This document shows positions 41,586 to 52,000 of a stretch of DNA of 64,000 bases, piece by piece. The stretch's first letter is position 1. The number at the start of each line of letters is the position of its first letter. Source of the stretch: Cannabis sativa (lineage: Eukaryota; Streptophyta; Magnoliopsida; Rosales; Cannabaceae). A program made the position numbers and the translations under genes. Where the stretch lies: assembly GCF_029168945.1 (NCBI RefSeq), contig NC_083603.1, positions 5,208,001 to 5,272,000 of the forward strand, read 5' to 3'. Below the pieces are notes generated by a model, which was given only the letters and a program-made list of their open reading frames with translations, made no database searches and was not told where the DNA came from.

Positions 41586-44500
41586 ATGGTGGGAAGTGTT
41601 GAAACAAGGAAAAGTTATGTTTACTCAAATGGGGTTTCTATTCAGAAGAATCAGAACATTTGTAATTTGGAAGAGAAACTTGATGAACTAAGAACCATTT
41701 TAAACAAGGCTGATGGTGATCCCATTAGGATTGTTGGTGTTGGGGCTGGGGCTTGGGGGAGTGTTTTTGCTGCTTTGATGCAAGATAGCTATGGTCAATT
41801 TCGGGATAAGGTTCAGATTAGGATATGGAGAAGAGCAGGGAGAGCTGTTGATAGAGCAACAGCTGAACACCTTTTCGAGGTGATCAACTCGAGGGAAGAT
41901 GTTCTTAGGAGGTTAATTCGTCGTTGTGCTTACCTAAAATACGTCGAGGCTAGGCTCGGGGATCGAACTCTTTATGCAGATGAGATTTTGAAAGATGGAT
42001 TTTGCTTGAACATGATTGAAACACCACTTTGTCCTTTGAAAGTTGTGACTAACTTGCAGGAGGCTGTTTGGGATGCTGACATTGTTGTGAATGGCTTGCC
42101 TTCAACCGAAACGAAGGAAGTTTTTGAAGAGATTAGTAAGTATTGGAAGGAGAGGATTACAGTTCCTATCATTATCTCTTTGGCTAAAGGGATTGAAGCT
42201 AAAGTTGAACCTGTTCCACATCTAATAACTCCCACGCAAATGATTAAATGCGCAAGTAAGAGTTCTTGTTCTTTCTTATTATAGTTTATAGCTCATTGTT
42301 CTCTTTGTTGTTCTTGGATTTTACTTGGTTGATTATGAAAACAGATAAGAACTTCAGGTTTTTGCTAGGACTAACACAAAAGATTGAAGATGATCTATTG
42401 AATTCGGTTATATCCAACTAACATGTTTATGACACTAACATGTAAGCATTGATATATTTGATCCATGAAAGAGTTTTTTGTTATGACATTGCTGAGAAAT
42501 TTGTTAATGTTGTTTAACTATATAGAATTCAAAATCAGCTTGCTTGTGTCTAAAGTCAATGCTAGTGAAAATTTAGTTGTTAAACGTGCAAGTTCGTTCT
42601 TTCTTATTATAGTTTTATAGCTCATTGTTCTCTTTGTTGTTCTTGGATTTTGCTAGGACTAACACAAAAGATGGAAGATGCTTTACCGAATTCGGTTATA
42701 TCCAATCCAACTGTATTAGATAAATTCAAGAGCTACTGATCTTATATACAAATTTCAGCATATATATATTCAGAATAAATATGATTTTTCCCACTTAACT
42801 ATGATCCTTATAGAGTTTTGCCTCTTTCTTTTTTGTTACAAAAGTTCCCTCAAACTATAAAAAGCATTGTAAATATCTCCCTTCAGTCACATCCCGCTCA
42901 TTTTTCGAAACGATTTACATATTTGGCCATGAGTCACAAATATAGTTGCAGTACTAGAGTTTATTTAACAACTTTAAGCTACCCGAGATCTAATTTATTA
43001 GCATTAAACATACAAACATTAGCTTGAAGAATGCATATATATTCCCATAAGCCATCTTGATCTTGTTTAACTATATAGAATTCAAAATCAGCTTTACTTC
43101 AAAAGTTTCTTGTGCCTAAAGTCAATGCTTATGAAAATTTAGTTGTTTTTGTTATGACATTGATGAGAAATTGTTAATCTTGATGTTGTTTAACTATACA
43201 GAATTCAAAACCAGCTTTGTTTCAAAAGTTGCTTGCGTCTAAAGTCAATGCTAGTGAAAATTTTAGTTGCTTATTCGCGGTTGTCTAGATCTTTCCTTTA
43301 GCTATTTCGTCTGCTATGCCACTTCGGAAACCATGTCCCTTTGTTTTATTTCTAAGCATTAGATTTCTAAATTGGCAGCTGGAGTACCTATAGAGAACAT
43401 TCTATATCTAGGAGGACCGAACATTGCATCAGAAATCTACAACAAAGAATATGCTAATGCTCGAATATGTGGATCCGAAAAGTGGAGAAAACCTCTGGCG
43501 AAATTCCTAAGACAACCTCATTTTATTGTTTGGGACAACAGTGATCTTGTCACACATGAGGTGATGGGTGGCTTGAAAAATGTCTATGCCATTGGAGCAG
43601 GTTCGGTTACATGAAAGTACTTTCGAATTTCAATAGTGATTGTATTGAACTCAGCTGTGAAAGTTACATGCATTAAGTTCTCTATCTTTTTTCTTTGATC
43701 TCAGGAATGGTAGCAGCCCTCACAAAGGAGAGTGCTACCAGCAAATCGGTATATTTTGCTCATTGTACTTCGGAGATGATTTTTATTACTCATTTGTTGG
43801 CGGAAGAACCCGAGAAACTTGCAGGGCCTTTGCTTGCTGACACTTATGTTACCTTACTAAAAGGTCGTAACGCTTGGTATGGACAAATGATTGCCAAGGG
43901 CGAACTAAGCCGAGATATGGGCGACAGTATCAGTGGAAAAGGAATGATTCAGGTATATTCACTCACTACATTCTTTAGAAACTGTTAAAACTTGTTGCTC
44001 AATTCGAAATAGCAAAACATTTTGGGACAAACGACGAAAGTACCAATACGATTTTGTCAAACTATATCAGCTTCTCAGGTTGTAAGCCACATAGTGTTTG
44101 TTTTTGGTTCAGTCACTTGTCACTTTTATTGTTCGAAAACTTGTACCAAATTCGGTATCTTTATTTGCAGGGGGTCTCTGCAGTGGGAGCTTTTTATGAA
44201 CTTCTTAGTCAATCGAGCCTGAACATGTTGCATCCCGAAGAGAAGAAGCATGTTGCTCCTGTAGAGCTATGCCCCATTTTGAAGATGCTTTACAGAATTT
44301 TGATAACAGGGTAACTTCTTCTACAAGCTATGATTTTACTTGACCTTAGCTTCTTACCTAATTTAGATAATCATATTATGCACCAATGTAATATTTCATG
44401 TAACCTACAAAGTTGTTTGGCTCCTTTTCGACTGTGATCATAAATCTTAAGAGGGTCAGTTCTGGGCTATGACGGGCTAGGCTTGCGCGCAAGGTTCACT

Positions 44501-44712
44501 CAGCCTAGGGCCCCCCGGAAAAAAACTTAAACCTAAATTTTTGTGATTGATTTTCAATTTTTTTTTTCTTTTTTGTTTTGATTTACAGTGAACAATCGCC
44601 GCAAGCCATTCTTGAAGCCTTAAGAGATGAAACCTTGAACGATCCGAGGGAACGAATTGAGATTGCACAAAGCCATGTGTTCTACAGGCCATCACTTCTT
44701 GGACAACCTTGA
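41586..44712 (+). CDS. GPDHC1: NAD-dependent glycerol-3-phosphate dehydrogenase
   Basis: Interconverts dihydroxyacetone phosphate and glycerol-3-phosphate with NAD(H), feeding glycerolipid synthesis and redox shuttling; cytosolic type. Exons: 41586-42255, 43379-43600, 43705-43952, 44171-44310, 44589-44712; 1404 nt, 467 aa (Arabidopsis homologue about 462). N-terminal NAD-binding motif [14 protein letters not shown] (51-64), [56 protein letters not shown] (catalytic-lysine region) and C-terminal [13 protein letters not shown] all match. The frame is open back to an ATG at 41481, but an acceptor at 41576-41577 and family alignment (MVGS start) favour 41586. The gene symbol is by similarity to the Arabidopsis cytosolic form. 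Intron 1 is long and repeat-rich. Confidence 0.95.
42256..43290 (+). repeat. Mosaic direct repeats in GPDH intron 1
   Basis: TTCTTTCTTATTATAG with TAGCTCATTGTTCTCTTTGT occurs at about 42268 and 42597. GCTAGGACTAACACAAAAGA occurs near 42365 and 42652. TTTAACTATATAGAATTCAA with AGTCAATGCTAGTGAAAATT-like sequence occurs at about 42510, 43066 and (TATACAG variant) 43189. The second copy of the first repeat also carries GTGCAAGTT, a degraded copy of the intron's own donor region. Confidence 0.7.
44458..44525 (+). repeat. GC-rich insert in GPDH intron 4
   Basis: A short GC-rich stretch (TTCTGGGCTATGACGGGC, then GCCTAGGGCCCCCCGG) stands out in the AT-rich intron. It looks like a transposon remnant but has no clear inverted ends. 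Confidence 0.25.
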
Positions 44713-45814
44713 CTAGTTTTAGTAACATATATTTATTTTTATTATATTTATATATAAAGCTATATAGAAGTATGTATACTTAAATTAAATGATTGAAGAG
44801 AAATGTAGGGGTTTCCTCAAGTCAAGTGTAGTGTGTACTTTCAATAATTTGAAATATAAGTTGATGAGATTGATCTCCAATTGAAATGAACTTTCATGCT
44901 AGTTCTGGTCATTAATGTTGGGATTGGGAACAATTGAGTTCAAGAATTATGTAACTATAGTTGTGAACTTCCCAAAACAAGGTTTGACTAATTGTGATGT
45001 TCATTGATTGAAAATCATTGTTTTGATGCATAATTTATCTTATTTTTATCTTAATATTATTTCATTGTTTTCTTCTTGAGTTTCCCAAAACAAGGTTGAC
45101 AGAATTTAATAAAGAATTGTTAAAACGCATATTTTTAGTGTCAAATTGTTATTGAGGTCTAATAGTTTTTAAAAAATATCGTTAACCAATTGTTATGTGT
45201 CATTTACAAAATGTATTAGACACTACTGGTACCATATAATAATTTTCAATTTAATATTATTTCACTTGTTAAGTTTTTTATTTCCATCCAAAAACAAGGT
45301 CTTTGGGAATATAATTATATTGAATGCAAAGTATGATGACTCCTTTTTTTTGTTTGGTAAATACTATGTATGAGATTGTTACTTTGTTAATTCTTTCTCA
45401 ATAGTCAACACTTTCCTCAACAAGAAAATTTTGATAAGAATGAATGTGTTGAGAAAGAATTAACAAAGTGACAGATGTTACTTTCTACAATTTAAATAAA
45501 TAAATAAATAAGATATTTTTTTAGACCACAAAATATATGGACAACTGAGCATATACATATATTTCATTTAAAAAAATCCAATTATTTTTGTGAGTTAATT
45601 AACCAAAACGACGAGCATTAATCAGAAGTTAACATGTCGTTCGTGTTAAACGACATGAAAATATAAAAAACGACAAAAAAATACGTGTTTAGGAGGCTAA
45701 TGACCTTACCTTTTCCAAAGCTCTCGTTTTTAATTCAAAGAATCAAAAAACCAAAGTTTTCTCCTCCAATCTGCAACTCCCAAAACCCAGGAAACTTACA
45801 GTGAGTTTCCAACA
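44713..45814. other. GPDH 3' flank and next promoter
   Basis: Contains the GPDH 3' UTR and the promoter of the 45815 gene. One dispersed-motif copy lies at 45140-45240 (TATTAGACACTACTGGTACC). AACGACATG/AAACGAC motifs at 45610-45680 precede the leader. No other gene. Confidence 0.35.
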
Positions 45815-47369
45815 ATGGCGGATTCTGAGAAGCAAACTGGTCTTGGAGATTCCTTGAAACCCTTCTTCCATAGAGCCTCCGAAGCCGAGGTTCGAGTTTT
45901 CTTTTCCTTCAATTTTTATTTGTTCATTAGTCCAATTCAAATAAAGTATCAATTTTTTGTTCATTCAATGGATTAATTGCTGTAATCTTTACTGATGTTA
46001 TATCTTTTAATTTTCAATGGCTTTTTGTGTAAAAATGAATTCTTTTATACACCATGCTTTTCTCACTTTGACTCAAAATATCAACATTAATTTTTTATAA
46101 CCTTATACATATACTGATAAATATATATTTTCTACAGTGTTTAATGTACTGTGATATTTCTAGCCAAAATATTATAATTATGCCATATTTTCAGAAAATA
46201 TATTCTTATTATAATTATGCCATATTTTCAGAAAATATATTCTTATTTTCAGAAAATAACCATTGCAATTGCAATTGCAGTTCAGTTCAGTTGCTCAAAC
46301 ATATCTTATTTTGTCACTTAGTTTTGTTTATGAATTTAAGTTTTATTGGCTGTTTCAGCATATGGATATAAGATGTTGATTTGAGTTTGGTATGGCCAAC
46401 AAAAATTATTCTTTGAATGTCCTGTTCTTATTGATTGATTAATATAACTATCTGTGGTGTTCTTTAAACATACTGATAAAAATTAGTAAGAGGGAAGACT
46501 TTTGATTTGAGAATGTTTTATGAAAATAGCCTTTATGAAAATAATTTTTCAAAAAAATTTATTAGCATAATAATCATATTTGGTCGAAAAGATTTACAGA
46601 CTATTATAAACGCATAATGTAAATTCAATGCAGTATTTTGCAAATTTTACAATTTCAAGTTGTTTGGCCAAATTTAGAAGAGGGCTTTAGCAAATAATTT
46701 AAAAGAGAAACACTTCTTTGTCAAAATTTGTGTTTTCAAAAACATGGGCATTTTCTTTTCATCTTATATAATTGATCAGAAAATCTATCTATTTAAGTGT
46801 CTTAAAGGAACTGAATTTACACTGAGTGAGCATGACTCACTTTATATTGTGCTAATTTTTACTAATTCTTAACATTGTTATTTTGGTAAACTCCATGTTT
46901 CTTGAATCATTCTTAATTGTTAATGTTGGTATAATCAAAGGAACGATTGTCAAGACTTGAAGCTGCACTTGCCACTAAGAAAGGTAAGATCTTAAGGACT
47001 TGATTCTTTTCTGTATAACAAGTTAAGAAATAAGTTTGTACTTAATACTTATTGTAGCAAAATTGATTCAGATGCTGGAAATGAAGAACTTTTAAAGGTG
47101 ATAAGTGAACTTCAGTCTAAGCTTGAATCTACAAATGCAGAACTAGTTTCAGAAAGCGAAAAGGTGTAGTGAAAAGTTTGTGTATTTCCATTTTGTTCTT
47201 TGCTTATTTCATTTTGGAGTGAAGATTAGAATGTTAAAATGATTCTGTCTCTGTTGTTTTTCAGGCTCGAAAACTTGCTGTTGAAAATGCTAAGCTCCAA
47301 TATCGAATTCAACATCTTGTTTGGGCAGTTGAGAAGGTTGATCATCATGAATTGGAACAAACCAAGTGA
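45815..47369 (+). CDS. Small coiled-coil protein, 104 aa
   Basis: I do not recognise a named family. Exons: 45815-45889, 46941-46983, 47072-47163, 47265-47369; 315 nt, 104 aa. It starts MADSEKQTGLGDSLKPFF. The rest is highly charged with heptad-like spacing (ERLSRLEAALATKK, then VISELQSKLESTNAELVSES, then ARKLAVENAKLQYRIQHLVW), so an alpha-helical coiled coil is likely from about residue 20 to the end. No signal peptide or membrane segment. Exon phases close and all borders are GT-AG. The stop AAGTGA at 47364-47369 overlaps a donor (AA|GTGAGT). A likely acceptor at 48577-48579 is followed by GTGATG, so spliced and unspliced messages end identically. Function unknown. Confidence 0.75.
46172..46245 (+). 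repeat. 37-bp tandem duplication in intron
   Basis: TTATAATTATGCCATATTTT plus CAGAAAATATATTCTTA occurs twice head-to-tail in intron 1 of the 104-aa gene, with a third partial copy of the tail following. Confidence 0.7.
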
Positions 47370-47720
47370 GTTGTAGTGATTGTTAATGTTATGTTTTGCA
47401 TCAAATTTATTGCAATTTGTTTGAAATAATAGACTTATAGGTTCCCAATGATTTATGGATATTGGATAATGTGGTTAACTTGATTAAAGTATTTGATCAT
47501 GAAAAGGAAAAAAACTGGTAGACATATTATTCTCTCTCACAAATTTAATATTAACTTTGATTTAAGAGAAGGGAAATCTTTATATCAAACATAAAAAATA
47601 TTGATTTCTGCTTGAGTAATTCAGTAGTCAATGAAGTTAGCATTTTCTAGGCCAAGCCAAGTTTTTTCTTTCTTTTTTAGCTTAGAAGTCTTTTTTGTGC
47701 TAAAATTAAGTTCTTATTTG

Positions 47721-48407
47721 ACTAGCCAAGAGTAGGATGGAAATTGAGTAGCTAATGAGCGGGGAATGCACCCCCAACCCCATCCCCATTCCCGCTCCCA
47801 TCCCAGCCCCTTGCCCTGCTTCCACCGGGTTCAGAGTAGGAAAATTCCCATTGGGTATGAAAACCCATTGGGTACCCATGAAGATTAAAAAAATGATAAT
47901 AATAAAATAATGTAATGTATGTAATTTAAAATGAAAATAAATAGTTTTTCAATTTTAAATAAATATTATGTCTAACCGATATTATTTATATTTCATATTT
48001 TATAAATTGTCAAAAACAAATAAATCAGAAACATAACTAACCACATATATTGATGCTAAGTTTGTAAAGTAATAAGTTAATAACAACTTAAAAGAAGATA
48101 TGAAAAATTAAAATTGATATGTAAAACACAATATTAAAAAGTATTTATTATAATAATAATAAGAAAGATCAATAATCAACATTGTAGTCAATAACTTTAA
48201 TATAACTTTAATATGAAAACTATATATTGGGATCAGATATGGGATAAGTAGTGTTAATGCCCTGACTTGCTCCGAACCTGTTTTGGGTATACAAAATTGT
48301 CTCCCACCCCGTCCCATAACCTATCAAAGCGGATATTTCCCGTCTCATTCAGGATGGGTATCCATGGGTACCCAACCGCATGGGTCAAATTTCTATCACT
48401 AGCCAAG
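47721..48407. mobile_element. hAT-like non-autonomous element in 3' intron
   Basis: ACTAGCCAAG occurs at 47721-47730 and at 48398-48407, flanking 667 bp; within it lies an 8-bp target duplication of hAT type. The ends are weak inverted repeats: GTAGGATGGAAATTGAG against GTGATAGAAATTTGACCC. The subterminal regions hold facing GC-rich CCATTGGGTACCCATG and GGGTATCCATGGGTACCC-type blocks around an AT-rich core. It sits in the downstream intron of the 104-aa gene. Confidence 0.6.
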
Positions 48408-48569
48408 GGTAGTAGTATTAGTATAGTTGTATTAGAGGTGGTTTTCTTTTAATTAAGTAATGTTTTAAAACTATTATGGGGTAACTTTAGTACAAAAAGT
48501 GGATTGCTTTGGCTGCTATATGACAAAAGCTAATAACTATTTTAAACAGTTTTTTTTTTATCAATTATT

Positions 48570-48790
48570 TTGGTCTCAGGTGATGTGTGGTCATGGCAGA
48601 GGGGAAATTATTTGAGATATTGGCTGGAAGTGGAAATACTTGATGGTTCAACCAACTTTGCTGCATCAATTGTTGCACATATTTTATCTCTATTATTAGG
48701 TCATTGTGATTTTAACATACATTTTGCACAGTTTCAATTCAACTATGAGTTTTGAATACACACAAAAATGGAAATGGTACAGTCGATATT
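48570..48790 (+). other. Likely 3' UTR exon of the 104-aa gene
   Basis: An acceptor (TTGGTCTCAG, ending 48579) is followed by GTGATG, which restores the same TGA stop when joined to 47365. The downstream sequence is non-coding. The transcript end is unknown; the Copia element begins at 48800. Confidence 0.45.
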
Positions 48791-48799
48791 TATTACAAG

Positions 48800-49012
48800 T
48801 GTAAGGAAACGTGAGAGAGATGAATGAATTGGGATGAGTGAAATGAAATGAAAAGGCTCACCTCACAAGTGAAGCTAGCCACTGTATTTATATTATGAAT
48901 CAATAACAGAGTTTGTTACAGAGTAAAGAAAAGTTAGTTACAATTGTTTGAAAACAGAAAAACCAGAAGAAGAATTTAACTAACAGCTGCTAACTAACTT
49001 TTTATTCTATCA
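48800..49012 (-). repeat. Copia 3' LTR
   Basis: 213 bp. In element orientation it starts TGATAG, where the 5' LTR has TGTTAG, and ends TTTCCTTACA. It is preceded by a G-run polypurine tract at 49013-49021. Confidence 0.92.
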
Positions 49013-49021
49013 CCCCCCCTC
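49013..49021 (-). other. Copia polypurine tract
   Basis: AGGGGGGG in element orientation directly abuts the 3' LTR. It also overlaps the gag-pol TGA stop (49022-49020), so coding sequence runs right up to the plus-strand primer. Confidence 0.85.
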
Positions 49022-52000
49022 AAGTTACACTTGGGCATCCAAGTGTTAACTTGTCCCTCAAATAATCAAATTGAGTATGAGGCAGAGGTTTAGTGAGAAT
49101 GTCCGCTATTTGATAGTGAGAATCCACATAACGAACATCTAGCTGATTGGCCAAAACTTTGTCACGAACGAAGTGCAAATCGATCTCTATGTGTTTCGTT
49201 CGAGCGTGATACACCGGATTGGAAGCTAGAGATCCTGCCCCTAGATTATCACACCAAAGTATGGGACTGTGAGGGAGAGTAATATTGAGTTCTGTTAAGA
49301 GTGACTGGATCCATGTTATTTCAGCAGTGGCAAGAGCTAAAGCTCGATACTCGGACTCTGTGCTTGAGCGAGCTACAACACTTTGCTTCTTTGAGCACCA
49401 ACTAATGAGATTTTTACCAAGAAAAACACAGTAGCCAGATGTTGATTTGCGATCATCATAGTTGCCAGCCCAATCGGCATCCGTGTATCCTTGAAGATCC
49501 ATATAAGAAGCTGGAGAAAAAGTGAGACCAAGGTTGATGGTGCCAGCAAGATATCGCAAGATTCTCTTGCAGGCCCCCCAATGAGTTGTAGTGGGACTCT
49601 TGAGGAATTGGCTTAATTTATTTACAGCAAAAGAGATGTCGGGGCGAGTCATTGTTAGATACTGTAGAGCGCCAATGATGCTACGATATTGTTGAACATC
49701 TTGGAGAGGCTGACCCGAATTGATAGACAATTTAGTTGTGGCACACATGGGAGTTGACTGAGGTTTTGATTCCAGCATATTTGTCTTGTGTAATAGATCC
49801 CGTATGTACTTTTGCTGAGTGAGATAGTAGTTACTGCCACTTCGATATGCTTCGAAACCCAGAAAGTAGTTCACAGTACCCAACTTTTTGAGATCAAACT
49901 TGGCATGTAAGTTGTTGATTAGGCATTGAACTTGATGCAAACTCGAGCCTGTGATGAGTATATCATCAACATAAACTAACAGGAGTAGAAGTTGATCATT
50001 TTTGTTGCTGTAAAATAGGCTAGTATCGGCCTTGGAGTTGAGAAAACCCATCTGTAGCAAATAACGTTTCAACTGATCAAACCAAGCCCGGGGGGCTTGT
50101 TTTAGGCCATAGATAGCCTTATTTAATTTGCACACATAGTCAGGATGTTCTTTGTCAATGAAGCCTTGAGGTTGTGTCATATATACATCTTCACTAAGCT
50201 CACCATTCAAGAACGCATTGTTTATGTCCACTTGTTGAATGTCCCAGCAGTTTGTGGCAGCAAGAGTGAAAAGAATTCGTATGGTACAAGGCTTTACCAC
50301 GGGGCTGTATGTTTCAAAAAAATCTATTCCATGAGTTTGTTGAAATCCTCTTGCTACTAATCTTGCCTTGAGTTTGTTGACCGAGCCATCGGGGTTGTAT
50401 TTAATTCGAAACAGCCATTTGTTGGTAACTATGGTCATGTCCGAGTTGGGGGGAACCAATTTCCATGTCTTTTTGTTCTTGAGGGCTGTGAATTCATGAT
50501 TCATAGCTTTGTTCCATTGAGGGTCTGCGAGAGCTTGTTTAGCATTAGATGGCTCAATAAGAGTTCTTATATCTGTAAGATACACTTTTGGTTTAAATAT
50601 GCCTTTCTTGGATCTTGTAACCATAGGGTGAGTGTTTGTGTTTGGGACACTAGGAGGGGGTTGATTTGTGTGGACAGAACTCGATCTTGTTGAATCTGTG
50701 GGGCAAGGAACTCGGTTTAGGCTTGGTGAGACAGCATCTGGTTGTAAGGGATCGGGGAAAGGGATGGGAGATGACTGGTTTGACTGGACAGGTGTGGGTG
50801 AGATATACTCGGGCTGTGAGGGGAGAGTTGAGGTATTTTGTAGTGGTACTTGGAAGTCATTTGGGTTTATGACTACTGTTGGGGATGTGGGAGTGGATGT
50901 GTGAGTAGGAAATAGTTGTTTGTATGGGAATTCAGATTCATTAAAGTGCACACTTCTTGCCACATAAATTCTACCACTAGGGTGTAGACATCTATACCCT
51001 TTTTGATTCATATTATATCCTATGAACAAGCATTTGGAGGATCTAAAGGACACTTTATGAGCTTGATAGGGTCTTAAGAGAGGAAAACAAGAGCATCCAA
51101 AGATCTTGACAAGGTTATAATCAGGGGCATGTTTGTACAATTTTTCATAGGGTGTAAGGTAGTTGTTAACAGGAGTGGGTAGTCTATTTATGAGATAAGC
51201 TGCTGAAACATAAGCTTCCCACCAGAAGCTTAAAGGCATTTCAGCTTGGGCCAAGAGAGTCAATCCTACATCCACAACATGCCTATGTTTGCGTTGAACC
51301 CGTCCTTGTTGTTGATGGGTGTGGGGACATGAATTTCTAAGAACAATACCTTGGGCAAGGAATTGTTCTTTGAGAGGAGAGAACTCATTTCCTAAATCTG
51401 ATTGTACACTCTTTATTTTTAACTGAAATTGTCTCTCAACAAAAGCATTGAACTGGTTAAATAAAGAGGATGCCTCAGATTTAGATTTCATGGGGAAAAT
51501 CCACACAAACTTGCTAAAATCATCAACAAAACTTATATAGTATTTATATCCTTCCATAGAAGGGTAAAAGGAAGGACCCCAAACATCTATATGCACAAGT
51601 TGGAAAGGAACAGTAGTTTTATTTATTGTAGGTTTGAAACTAAATTGGTGCATTTTGCCAATTTGGCATGCATCACAGAAAGTAACATTGTTACATTTGA
51701 GATTTGGATTAATATGAGACAACACTTTAGCTAATATTGGCTTGGAAGGATGTCCCAACCTACAATGCCAAGTGGACACAATTTTGGACTTATCTAGGAC
51801 CGGATTACTGGATGTAGTACAGTTAAAAGCTGAGGGTTTGTTGTTGGTGTGCACAGCAGCAGACTGAGGCAAACTTGAAGTGTGGACATGGTTTCTTGAG
51901 GGCTGGACTTGTAGCTTGTATAAGCCTTCATTGAGAGTACCCTTTAGAAGTACTTGCCTCGTTTTCTTGTCCTTGATAAGACAACAAACATCATTAAATT

